Source: Rhodospirillales bacterium (GTDB taxonomy: Bacteria; Pseudomonadota; Alphaproteobacteria; Acetobacterales; Acetobacteraceae). Taken from it: 7,736 nt of DNA. The notes under the pieces are model-generated. The model was not told where the DNA came from, searched no databases, and was given only the letters and a program-made list of their open reading frames with translations. Position 1 is the stretch's first letter. Every line of letters starts with the position of its first letter. The position numbers and the translations under genes are program-made. Positions 1-6,058 of the stretch are shown here, piece after piece. The stretch is taken from the NCBI GenBank assembly GCA_903644035.1, contig CAHJXG010000588.1:1-7736 (forward strand), in the 5' to 3' direction.

Positions 1-408
1 CGCGACGGCCGGCGCGAAGTGCCAGTTGGGCCGGCCCGCCGCGTCGCGCTCCAGCAGGAGATCCGGCGAGAGCACGGTGACGCCGCGCACCTCCACCCGG
101 CGGGACAGCAGGGGGATCAGGGCGATCCGCACGTCGAGCTGCGCCGCCCGCACCAGGGCCGGGCGCGACATGCCCGGCGGGTTGGACAGGGAGACGTCGC
201 GCAGCGCGATGGTCGGCACCAGCGACCAAGTGAGGCCCACCGGCCCGGCGATCGTCAGCTCCCGCCCCGTGGCGCGCCGCGCCGCATCGGCCAGCCGGAG
301 CTTCAACGCATCGGCATCGAACAGCAACGCGAGCGCCGCGACGGCCACGATGGGCAGCAGCGCCGCAAGGGCGGCGGCCGTCAGGCCGATGCGGCGCCCC
401 CGGGTCAT
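1..408 (-). CDS. AsmA family protein, N-terminal part (runs off left edge)
   Basis: Reading the minus strand from the ATG at 408 gives 136 codons open to the window edge, so the C-terminal part is missing. The protein begins with a short basic stretch (MTRGRRIG) and one hydrophobic segment at about residues 9-30, a probable signal anchor or inner-membrane helix. It continues with the pattern typical of AsmA N-termini: a helix ending in ATGRELTIAGPVGL (46-59), then ALRDVSLSNPPG (68-79) and a region ending in GRPNWHF (125-131). AsmA-like proteins are envelope proteins with large periplasmic beta-rich domains, related to the bridge-like lipid-transfer proteins; the substrate here cannot be told. 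A GAGG Shine-Dalgarno lies just before the ATG. The gene starts 10 nt after the upstream pseudouridine synthase stop, so the two are probably co-transcribed. Family assignment is fairly sure; the specific member is not. Confidence 0.82.
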   Translation of the reverse strand, partial: MTRGRRIGLTAAALAALLPIVAVAALALLFDADALKLRLADAARRATGRELTIAGPVGLTWSLVPTIALRDVSLSNPPGMSRPALVRAAQLDVRIALIPLLSRRVEVRGVTVLSPDLLLERDAAGRPNWHFAPAVA

Positions 409-418
409 CCGGGGAACC

Positions 419-1429
419 TCATCGCCAGGCGGGTGGCTGGGCACGCCCGGCGTGGAAGCCCAGGGTCGCGAACGTCTCGCGCATATGCGGCGGCAGCTCG
501 GCCTCCACCACCAGCCGTCCGCCCGCCGGGTGCGGCAGATCCAGCGCGCGGGCGTGCAGGTGCAGCTTGTCCGACAGGCCCTCGACCAAGGCCGAGCCGG
601 CGCCGTTCTGGTCGGGTTCGTGATACTTCGTGTCGCCCACGATGGGCGCACCGATGCCGACGCCGTGCACCCGGAGCTGGTGCGTGCGCCCGGTGATCGG
701 CGACATCTCCAGCCAGGCGAGCTTCTGCCCGGCATGGTCGAGCGTCCGGTAGTCCGTCACCGCCCGCAGCCCCTCCTTGTCGTCCCGCGCCGCCGGCACG
801 CTGCGCTCCCCGCGCAGCCCGGTGTAGCGCAGCAGCGGCATGTCGATCCGCCCCTCCACCGGCACCGGGCGGCCGGCGACCACTGCCCAGTACGTCTTCT
901 GCACGTCCCGGCCGCGGAACGCCGCCGCGAGCCGCGCCGCGGTGCCCGGCGTACGCGCCAGAACCAAAGCGCCCGACGTGTCACGGTCCAGCCGATGCAC
1001 CAGCCGCGGCCGATGCTCGCTGTCGCCGCGCAGCCCGTCCAACATGCCGTCCAGGTGCCGGACGATGCCGGGGCCGCCCTGCACCGCGAGGCCATGCGGC
1101 TTGTTCAGCACGATCAAGGCGTCGTCCCGATACAGCACCATGCGCTCCAGCTCGCGGGCGATCTCGGGGTTGAAGACGTGCACCACGGGCGGCGGCGCGG
1201 CGGCGGGCGGCAGCGGCGGCACCCGGACCGCCTGGCCCGGCGCCAGGCGGGTTCCGGCATCCGCCCGGCGGCCATCGATGCGGACCTGCCCGGTGCGGCA
1301 CAGCTTCTGGATCGCCCCTTGGGTGACGCCCGGGAAGTGCCGGCGGAACCAGCGGTCCAGCCGCAGGTCGGCCTCGTCCTCCGTCACCGCGCGGGTCTGC
1401 ACTGCCTGGGTCTGCATCGCTGTGCTCAT
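419..1429 (-). CDS. rluC: RluA-family 23S rRNA pseudouridine synthase (RluC-type)
   Basis: 336 residues, close to the usual RluC length (about 320). The N-terminal part (about 20-72) looks like an S4 RNA-binding domain (LRLDRWFRRHFP, then GQVRIDGRR). The catalytic domain follows, with NKPHGLAVQGG (109-119), the catalytic motif HRLDRDTSG (145-153) whose Asp148 is the expected nucleophile, and TGRTHQLRVH (246-255). RluC isomerises three uridines of 23S rRNA (955, 2504 and 2580 in E. coli) to pseudouridine. HRLDRDTSG is closer to RluC than to RluD, but other RluA-family members cannot be excluded by reading alone. The start ATG overlaps the rarA stop by 4 nt (ATGA at 1426-1429), which points to translational coupling; only a weak TGAGG lies upstream. 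A ribosome-maturation enzyme suits its position downstream of ribosomal protein genes. Confidence 0.9.
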   Translation of the reverse strand: MSTAMQTQAVQTRAVTEDEADLRLDRWFRRHFPGVTQGAIQKLCRTGQVRIDGRRADAGTRLAPGQAVRVPPLPPAAAPPPVVHVFNPEIARELERMVLYRDDALIVLNKPHGLAVQGGPGIVRHLDGMLDGLRGDSEHRPRLVHRLDRDTSGALVLARTPGTAARLAAAFRGRDVQKTYWAVVAGRPVPVEGRIDMPLLRYTGLRGERSVPAARDDKEGLRAVTDYRTLDHAGQKLAWLEMSPITGRTHQLRVHGVGIGAPIVGDTKYHEPDQNGAGSALVEGLSDKLHLHARALDLPHPAGGRLVVEAELPPHMRETFATLGFHAGRAQPPAWR

Positions 1430-2751
1430 GGTCGGCTCTGCCTCAGCTTGGCCCAGTGATCCAGTCGCCGCGCCACTTCGCGCTCGAAGCCTCGGTCGGC
1501 CGGGCGGTAGAATGTCGGGCGATCCATCCCATCCGGGAAATAGTCCTGGGCGGAGAATGCATCCTCCGCGTCATGATCGTATGCGTAATCCTTGCCGTAG
1601 CCGAGGCTCTGCATGAGCCGGGTCGGCGCGTTCAGGATATGGGCGGGTGGCGGCAGGCTGCCGGTGGCCTTTGCTGCGGCCAACGCGCTCTTGTATGCGG
1701 CATACAGCGCGTTCGACTTCGGCGCGGTGCCCAGGTAGAGGATCGCCTGCACGATGGCCAGCTCGCCCTCCGGGCTGCCGAGGCGTTTGTAGGCGTCCCA
1801 GGCCGCCAGCGCCTGGGGCAGCGCGCCCGGATCGGCCATGCCGATGTCCTCCGACGCGAAGCGGACCAAGCGGCGCGCGATGTAGCGCGCGTCCTCGCCC
1901 CCCGCCACCATGCGGGCGAACCAATACAGCGCCGCATCCGGGTCGGAGCCCCGCAACGACTTGTGTAGGGCGGAGATCAGGTTGAAATGCTCGTCCCGGT
2001 CCTTGTCATACAAAGCGGCCCGGCGCCCAATGGCCTCGGCGAGGCCCGACGCGTCCAGCAGGGCAGGCTCTGACAGGCTGAAAAGCTGCTCCGCCATGTT
2101 GAGCAGGTAGCGCCCATCCCCGTCCGCCATCGCGCGCAAGGCGCCCCGCGCCTCCGGCAGGATCGGCAGGGGCCGACCGACCGCCTGCTCGGCCCGGGCG
2201 AGCAGGCAGTCGAGCGCCTCGTCATCCAGGCGGCGCAGCACCAGCACCTGGCAGCGGGACAGCAGGGCGCCGTTCAGGGCGAAGGACGGGTTCTCGGTCG
2301 TGGCGCCCACCAGCACGACCGTGCCGTCCTCGACGACGGGCAGGAAACTGTCCTGCTGCGCGCGGTTGAACCGGTGCACCTCGTCCACGAACAGCAGGGT
2401 GCGGGCGCCAAGCTGCCGCCGCCGGGCGGCCTCGTCAAAGATGCGCTTCAGGTCGGCGACGCCGGAGAATACCGCCGAGACCGCGGTGAAGTTCAGCCCG
2501 GCCGCCTCGGCGAGCAGGCGGGCGATCGTCGTCTTGCCCACGCCGGGCAGACCCCACAGGATGATGGAGGCCAGGGCGCCGCGCCCCAACATGCGGGTCA
2601 GGGTGCCGTCCTCGCCCACCAGGTGCGGCTGCCCGACGACATCGACCAGGGCCGCCGGGCGGAGTTGCTCGGCAAGCGGCCTGGACAGCGCGGGCGAAGC
2701 GGCCGGCGGCGAACCGAACAGGTCTGTGGAAGGAGGGGCGGGCCGCGTCAT
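1426..2751 (-). CDS. rarA: Replication-associated recombination protein RarA (MgsA), AAA+ ATPase
   Basis: 441 residues from the ATG at 2751, the usual size for RarA. The N-terminal DLFG stretch and LAEQLRP (10-31) are typical of the family. Walker A is GLPGVGKT (67-74), Walker B is LLFVDE (119-124), sensor 1 is GATTEN (149-154), a likely arginine finger is Arg166 in LLSRCQ, and sensor 2 lies near GDGRYLLN (211-218). The C-terminal half (about 250-435), with DEHFNLISALHKS and SPEGELAIVQAILYL, is the helical tetramerisation region. RarA acts at stalled replication forks and single-strand gaps and is related to clamp-loader subunits and eukaryotic WRNIP1. The frame stays open to 2910, but those extra codons overlap rplQ and contain no alternative start after the rplQ stop, so 2751 is preferred. 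No clear Shine-Dalgarno precedes this ATG. The gene lies 73 bp after rplQ and overlaps rluC by 4 nt. Confidence 0.93.
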   Translation of the reverse strand: MTRPAPPSTDLFGSPPAASPALSRPLAEQLRPAALVDVVGQPHLVGEDGTLTRMLGRGALASIILWGLPGVGKTTIARLLAEAAGLNFTAVSAVFSGVADLKRIFDEAARRRQLGARTLLFVDEVHRFNRAQQDSFLPVVEDGTVVLVGATTENPSFALNGALLSRCQVLVLRRLDDEALDCLLARAEQAVGRPLPILPEARGALRAMADGDGRYLLNMAEQLFSLSEPALLDASGLAEAIGRRAALYDKDRDEHFNLISALHKSLRGSDPDAALYWFARMVAGGEDARYIARRLVRFASEDIGMADPGALPQALAAWDAYKRLGSPEGELAIVQAILYLGTAPKSNALYAAYKSALAAAKATGSLPPPAHILNAPTRLMQSLGYGKDYAYDHDAEDAFSAQDYFPDGMDRPTFYRPADRGFEREVARRLDHWAKLRQSRP

Positions 2752-2788
2752 AGGAAACGAGGTGGTGCGGCCGCTCCCTGGATGCGAG

Positions 2789-2809
2789 GCGTCGCCCGCT
2801 GGGCGGCGC
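2789..2809 (-). other. GC-rich hairpin in the rplQ-rarA gap
   Basis: The arms 2789-2797 and 2801-2809 can pair around a 3-nt loop. In the minus-strand transcript there is one C-A mismatch inside a 9-bp stem. No T-run follows, so it does not look like a standard intrinsic terminator. It may be an RNA processing or stability element, or chance pairing in GC-rich DNA. Confidence 0.25.
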
Positions 2810-2824
2810 GCGGGCTTGGCGTGC

Positions 2825-3253
2825 TCAGGCCGCCTGCTGCTCCTCATCCTCGACCAAGTCCGGACGCGGGCCGCTGTCCTGGCCCTTGGCGGCGGGGTCG
2901 CGGTCAACAAGCTCGATCACCGCCATGTCCGCCGCGTCGCCATATCGCACCCCGGCCTTCAGCACGCGGGTATAGCCGCCGGGGCGGGTGCGGTAGCGGT
3001 CGGCCAGCGCCGAGAACAGCTTGGTGACGATCACCGGGTCGCGAAGCTGGGCATGGGCCTGGCGCCGGGCATGCAGCCCGCCGCGCTTTCCCAGGGTGAT
3101 CAGCTTCTCCGCCACCGGGCGCAGCTCCTTGGCCTTGGGCAAGGTGGTGGTGATCTGCTCGTGCTTGATCAGCGCCACGGCCATGTTGCGGAACATGGCC
3201 AGGCGGTGGCTCGAGGTGACGTTCAGTTTGCGGCCGGAAACACCGTGGCGCAT
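2825..3253 (-). CDS. rplQ: 50S ribosomal protein L17 (bL17)
   Basis: 142 residues. The N-terminus [10 protein letters not shown] and the family signature region around [18 protein letters not shown] (34-51) identify bL17, a large-subunit protein near the peptide exit tunnel. The conserved core ends near residue 118 (VIELVDR, 112-118). It is followed by an extra, partly acidic tail ([12 protein letters not shown]), which makes it longer than the 127-residue E. coli protein; such tails are common in Alphaproteobacteria. The ATG at 3253 has a strong AGGAG at a suitable distance. The gene lies 40 bp after rpoA with no terminator seen between them, matching the usual rpoA-rplQ pairing at the end of the alpha operon. 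Confidence 0.97.
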   Translation of the reverse strand: MRHGVSGRKLNVTSSHRLAMFRNMAVALIKHEQITTTLPKAKELRPVAEKLITLGKRGGLHARRQAHAQLRDPVIVTKLFSALADRYRTRPGGYTRVLKAGVRYGDAADMAVIELVDRDPAAKGQDSGPRPDLVEDEEQQAA

Positions 3254-3293
3254 GGCGCAGCTCCTAAATTCTCAACGCTTAAGGCGGATCGGC

Positions 3294-4313
3294 TCAGAAC
3301 GGCTCATCAAGCCGCTTGGCCAAGTCCTCGATGTTCTCCGGCGGCCAGCCCGACACGCTCATGCCGAGCGCCAGGCCCATGTTGGTCAGCACTTCCTTGA
3401 TCTCGTTCAGCGACTTGCGGCCGAAGTTGGGCGTGCGCAGCATCTCCTGCTCGGTCTTCTGCACGAGGTCGCCGATATAGACGATGTTGTCGTTCTTCAG
3501 GCAGTTCGCGCTGCGCACCGACAGCTCCAGCTCATCGACCTTGCGCAGCAGGTTGCGGTTGAACGGCAGGTCGTCGTGGATGTCGTCGGCGCGGGCAAGC
3601 TGCGGCTCGTCGAAGTTGATGAACAGCTGCAGCTGGTCCTGCAGGATGCGCGCGGCGAGCGCCACGGCGTCTTCGGGCGTCACCGCGCCGTTGGTCTCCA
3701 CCTGCAGGAGCAGCTTGTCGTAATCCGTCACCTGCCCCACGCGCGTCGGCTCGACCTTGTAGGACACGCGCTTGACGGGCGAGTAGATGGCGTCGATGGG
3801 GATCAGCCCGATGGGCGCATCCTCCGGACGGTTGCTCGCGGCGGGAACGTAGCCCTTGCCGAGGTTGACGGTGAACTCCATGCCGAGCTTCACGCCGTCA
3901 TCGAGGGTGCAGATCACCAGGTCCGGGTTCATCACGTCGATGTCGGAGCCGGTCTGGATTTGCGCCGCCGTGATCTCGCCGGGTCCGGTGGCAGTCAGGA
4001 CCATGCGCTTCGGCCCTTCCCCGTGCATCCGCAGCGCCAGCTGCTTGATGTTGAGCACGATGTCGGTCACGTCCTCCCGGACGCCGGCGATGCTGCTGAA
4101 CTCATGCAGCACGCCGTCGATCTGCACCGCCGTCACCGCCGCCCCTTGCAGCGACGACAGCAGCACCCGGCGCACGGCGTTGCCGAGCGTCATGCCGAAG
4201 CCGCGCTCCAGCGGCTCGGCCACGACGGTCGCGATGCGGTGCGGATCGGATCCCGGCTCGACGTCGAGCTTTTCCGGCTTGATCAGGGATTGCCAGTTAC
4301 GTTGGATGACCAT
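3294..4313 (-). CDS. rpoA: DNA-directed RNA polymerase subunit alpha
   Basis: 339 residues, full length. The N-terminal domain (about 1-235) contains [20 protein letters not shown] (33-52), the conserved dimerisation and core-assembly region. A linker follows, and the C-terminal domain (about 255-325) holds [15 protein letters not shown] (259-273). Arg267 and Asn270 correspond to the E. coli DNA- and activator-contacting residues R265 and N268. [13 protein letters not shown] (297-309) is also conserved. The alpha dimer nucleates RNA polymerase assembly, and its CTD contacts UP elements and activators. The start ATG has GGAG about 8 nt upstream. It lies 68 bp after rpsK, and that gap contains a hairpin with a T-rich tract, so rpoA expression may be attenuated relative to the ribosomal genes. 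Nothing in the protein itself is unusual. Confidence 0.98.
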   Translation of the reverse strand: MVIQRNWQSLIKPEKLDVEPGSDPHRIATVVAEPLERGFGMTLGNAVRRVLLSSLQGAAVTAVQIDGVLHEFSSIAGVREDVTDIVLNIKQLALRMHGEGPKRMVLTATGPGEITAAQIQTGSDIDVMNPDLVICTLDDGVKLGMEFTVNLGKGYVPAASNRPEDAPIGLIPIDAIYSPVKRVSYKVEPTRVGQVTDYDKLLLQVETNGAVTPEDAVALAARILQDQLQLFINFDEPQLARADDIHDDLPFNRNLLRKVDELELSVRSANCLKNDNIVYIGDLVQKTEQEMLRTPNFGRKSLNEIKEVLTNMGLALGMSVSGWPPENIEDLAKRLDEPF

Positions 4314-4324
4314 GGATCATCTCC

Positions 4325-4360
4325 AAACAAAATAAGCGACGCCACCCACCGGTGGCGCCG
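4325..4360 (-). terminator. Terminator-like hairpin with T-rich tract between rpsK and rpoA
   Basis: In the minus-strand transcript the arms (4351-4360 and 4337-4346) form a 10-bp stem with one G-U pair around a 4-nt loop. It is followed directly by CTTATTTTGTTT (4336 down to 4325), 8 T in 12 bases, and then by the GGAG ribosome-binding site of rpoA. This has the form of an intrinsic terminator. Because no promoter is visible between it and rpoA, partial read-through (attenuation) or an RNA-processing role is more likely than full termination. Confidence 0.5.
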
Positions 4361-4381
4361 TACCAAAGGCGGTGCGGGCGA

Positions 4382-4774
4382 TCAGACGCGACGGCGCTTG
4401 CGCGGACGGCAGCCGTTGTGCGGGATCGGGGTCATGTCGCGGATCGCCGTGATGGCAAAGCCCACGGCCTGCAGCGCGCGCAACGCGCTCTCACGCCCGG
4501 AACCGGGGCCGCTCACCTCGATCTCCAGCGTCTCCATCCCGTGCTCGCGTGCCTTCTTCCCCGCATCCTCGGCCGCCACCTGTGCCGCATAGGGAGTGGA
4601 CTTGCGACTGCCCTTGAACCCCTGCATGCCGCTCGATGACCAGGCGATCGTGTTGCCCTGGGCGTCGGTGATCGTCACCATCGTGTTGTTGAACGTCGCG
4701 GCGACATGGGCCACGCCAGCGATGATGTTCTTGCGTTCCTTTCTGCGGGGACGCGAAGAGGCGGGCTTCGCCAT
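4382..4774 (-). CDS. rpsK: 30S ribosomal protein S11 (uS11)
   Basis: 130 residues, normal length. The basic N-terminus is followed by the uS11 core [20 protein letters not shown] (16-35), [17 protein letters not shown] (49-65), [14 protein letters not shown] (88-101) and the conserved tail [16 protein letters not shown] (115-130). uS11 sits on the platform of the small subunit and helps shape the mRNA exit site. The HNGC site is where E. coli S11 carries an isoaspartate; whether that occurs here cannot be seen. The ATG at 4774 is preceded by a modest AGGA about 8 nt away. The gene follows rpsM after 59 bp, a gap in which I see only weak possible pairing and no promoter. Confidence 0.98.
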   Translation of the reverse strand: MAKPASSRPRRKERKNIIAGVAHVAATFNNTMVTITDAQGNTIAWSSSGMQGFKGSRKSTPYAAQVAAEDAGKKAREHGMETLEIEVSGPGSGRESALRALQAVGFAITAIRDMTPIPHNGCRPRKRRRV

Positions 4775-4833
4775 TCCAGTATTCCTATCAGTTCTTACGC
4801 CGCCGTAGCAGCGACGGGCCTACCGCAACGCGG

Positions 4834-5211
4834 CTACTTGGTGACTTTCTTCTTGCCGGCGATCGCCACGGCCTTGCCCTTGCGGGTCCGGGCGTTCGTG
4901 TGGGTGCGCTGCCCGTGCACGGGAAGACCCCGGCGATGCCGCAGACCCCGATAGCACCCGAGGTCCATCAGCCGCTTGATGTTCATCGCGATCTCGCGAC
5001 GCAGGTCTCCCTCAACGCGGTAGTCGCGGTCGATCAGCTCGCGGATGCGCAGCACTTCGTCGTCAGACAGCTGGTTGACCCGGCGCTCATCAGGAATGCC
5101 GAGCTGCTTGCAGATGTCGACGGCATTGGACGGGCCGATGCCGTAGATATAGCGCAAGCTGATCAGCACCCGCTTGTTGGTTGGAATGTTCACACCGGCA
5201 ATTCGGGCCAA
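4834..5211 (-). CDS. rpsM: 30S ribosomal protein S13 (uS13), TTG start
   Basis: 125 residues. The N-terminus [10 protein letters not shown], the helical segment with [10 protein letters not shown] (21-30) and the conserved [18 protein letters not shown] (95-112) before a lysine-rich tail identify uS13, which lies in the small-subunit head, contacts uL5 of the large subunit and touches the P-site tRNA with its tail. The start codon is TTG (minus strand, bases 5211-5209). The canonical N-terminus begins exactly there, and GAGGAG sits 8 nt upstream, so this start is convincing; no in-frame ATG near it would keep the conserved N-terminus. The gene has its own probable promoter and a structured leader in the 172 bp after adk, and heads the rpsM-rpsK-rpoA-rplQ segment. 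Confidence 0.97.
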   Translation of the reverse strand: MARIAGVNIPTNKRVLISLRYIYGIGPSNAVDICKQLGIPDERRVNQLSDDEVLRIRELIDRDYRVEGDLRREIAMNIKRLMDLGCYRGLRHRRGLPVHGQRTHTNARTRKGKAVAIAGKKKVTK

Positions 5212-5219
5212 GCCAATAA

Positions 5220-5225
5220 CTCCTC
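5220..5225 (-). promoter_or_regulatory. Shine-Dalgarno of rpsM (GAGGAG)
   Basis: GAGGAG in the transcript is spaced 8 nt from the TTG start of rpsM. It is the strongest Shine-Dalgarno in the window and supports the non-ATG start. The base of the leader hairpin (5229-5266) ends only 3 nt before it, so folding could affect ribosome access. Confidence 0.85.
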
Positions 5226-5228
5226 ATC

Positions 5229-5266
5229 ATCTCAACGCCAACCGGCACGCGGCGCGGGGTTGAGAT
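5229..5266 (-). promoter_or_regulatory. rpsM leader hairpin next to the ribosome-binding site
   Basis: A perfect 8-bp stem, ATCTCAAC pairing with GTTGAGAT, closes a 22-nt GC-rich interior that can add a 3-bp GCC/GGC pairing. The stem ends 3 nt before the Shine-Dalgarno of rpsM. In gammaproteobacteria the alpha-operon leader before rpsM is a structured target of S4, but rpsD is not in this cluster, and I cannot show that this is the same element. It is a candidate translational control element. Confidence 0.45.
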
Positions 5267-5272
5267 CGTCAT

Positions 5273-5303
5273 AGAGCCTTGCTCGCGTCTGCGCTGAGGC
5301 TCT
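5273..5303 (-). promoter_or_regulatory. Second hairpin in the rpsM leader
   Basis: Perfect 7-bp arms AGAGCCT and AGGCTCT enclose a 17-nt loop that can form a small inner GCG/CGC stem. It lies 6 nt upstream of the hairpin beside the ribosome-binding site, so the two could stack or alternate. Function unknown. Confidence 0.4.
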
Positions 5304-5334
5304 GGAAAGAAATATGCCCGCTGCATACGGCGGG
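5304..5334 (-). promoter_or_regulatory. Short hairpin plus T-rich stretch at the start of the rpsM leader
   Basis: CCCGC (5334-5330) pairs with GCGGG (5321-5317) around an 8-nt loop and is followed by CATATTTCTTTCC. With only 5 bp of stem this is weak for a terminator. It lies a few bases after the predicted transcription start, where an attenuator could act, and could also be the end of the secY-adk message. Confidence 0.25.
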
Positions 5335-5345
5335 ATGGGGTGGGT

Positions 5346-5373
5346 GATATACGCAACAGTCAACGCAAGTCAA
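5346..5373 (-). promoter_or_regulatory. Probable sigma70-type promoter for rpsM-rpsK-rpoA-rplQ
   Basis: On the minus strand a -35 TTGACT (5373-5368) and a -10 TATATC (5351-5346) are separated by 16 bp, starting 11 bp after the adk stop. The match to the alphaproteobacterial housekeeping consensus is good. Transcription would start near 5339-5340, giving a leader of about 128 nt to the rpsM TTG. A second TTGACT (5363-5358) sits 10 bp further on inside the spacer, making a tandem repeat, but it has no good -10 of its own. Predicted from sequence only. Confidence 0.6.
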
Positions 5374-5383
5374 TGCGGAGAGA

Positions 5384-6058
5384 TCAATTTATCGTGACAG
5401 CACGGTTCGGCACCCTCGCCAGCACGGCCTCGATTTCCCGGGACACGCTGTCCACGTCCGCCATGCCGTCCAGGCTCACCAGGCGGCCGGTCTTGGAGTA
5501 ATGCGGCAGGATCGGCGCGGTCTGCGTGTGGTAGGCCTCCAGCCGGGCCGCCACGGTTTCCCGCCGGTCATCGGAGCGCCGGGTGAACTCGTGGCCGCCG
5601 CACACATCACACACACCCTCGGCGCGCGGCTTCTGGAAGTCGTCATGATAGCCGGCGCCGCAACTGGCACAGGTGAACCGGCCGGCGATCCGGTCCACCA
5701 GCGCAATGTCGTCCACCTTCAGCTCGATCACCGCATCGATGCGGGTGCCGGCACGGTCCAGCATCAGGTCCAGCGCGTCAGCCTGGGGCACGGTGCGGGG
5801 GAAGCCGTCCAGGATGAAGCCGCGCGCCGCATCCGGCTTCTGGATACGGCTTTCCAGCATGGCGATGATCAGCTCATCCGAGACGAGTTGCCCGGACTCC
5901 ATGACCGCCTTGGCGCGCTGCCCGATCTCGGTGCCGGCCTTCACCTCGGCACGCAGCATGTCGCCCGTCGAGATCTGGGCGATGCCATGCCGCTGCTCGA
6001 GCCGTTTTGCCTGAGTGCCTTTGCCCGCGCCGGGCGGACCCAACAGGATCAGGTTCAT
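5384..6058 (-). CDS. adk: Adenylate kinase with four-cysteine LID
   Basis: 224 residues, a long-form adenylate kinase that converts ATP plus AMP to two ADP in the cytoplasm. The P-loop is GPPGAGKGT (7-15), TGDMLR (31-36) and DGFPRT (84-89) form the AMP site, and [14 protein letters not shown] (160-173) carries LID arginines. The LID (about 122-160) contains two CxxC pairs, Cys130/Cys133 and Cys150/Cys153, the arrangement that binds a structural zinc (or iron) in many bacterial enzymes; E. coli has His/Ser/Asp/Thr there instead. The ATG overlaps the secY stop by 4 nt (ATGA), indicating coupling to secY, a common arrangement. After adk a new promoter appears before rpsM, so adk is probably near the 3' end of one transcript. 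Confidence 0.97.
   Translation of the reverse strand: MNLILLGPPGAGKGTQAKRLEQRHGIAQISTGDMLRAEVKAGTEIGQRAKAVMESGQLVSDELIIAMLESRIQKPDAARGFILDGFPRTVPQADALDLMLDRAGTRIDAVIELKVDDIALVDRIAGRFTCASCGAGYHDDFQKPRAEGVCDVCGGHEFTRRSDDRRETVAARLEAYHTQTAPILPHYSKTGRLVSLDGMADVDSVSREIEAVLARVPNRAVTIN

Noticed and set aside
26..1459. Long plus-strand open frame (477 codons) opposite rluC and the AsmA-like gene
   Set aside because: It is antisense to well-recognised genes, is rich in Arg/Ala/Pro/His with low-complexity composition, and matches no family; such frames are expected in GC-rich DNA.
2767..2774. GCGGCCGC palindrome, present here and again at 7432-7439
   Set aside because: An 8-bp GC palindrome is expected by chance in DNA of this composition; the copies share no flanking sequence.
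2752..2910. N-terminal extension of rarA up to 2910
   Set aside because: It would overlap the end of rplQ, the added residues do not resemble RarA, and the family N-terminus fits the ATG at 2751.
3021..4592. Plus-strand open frame of 523 codons opposite rplQ, rpoA and rpsK
   Set aside because: It runs across three conserved genes and their gaps on the other strand, and its protein has no recognisable domain; it is a shadow of the third-codon-position GC bias.
4775..4833. Possible hairpin in the rpsM-rpsK gap (GTAGC near 4838-4834 with GCTAC near 4810-4806)
   Set aside because: Only 5 bp with a long loop and competing pairings; not distinguishable from chance at this GC content.
5090..5356. 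Minus-strand 88-codon frame overlapping the rpsM leader and the start of rpsM
   Set aside because: Its 3' part lies in a shifted frame inside conserved rpsM, and no ribosome-binding site precedes its possible starts. A small upstream ATG at about 5270 could in principle initiate, but nothing supports it.
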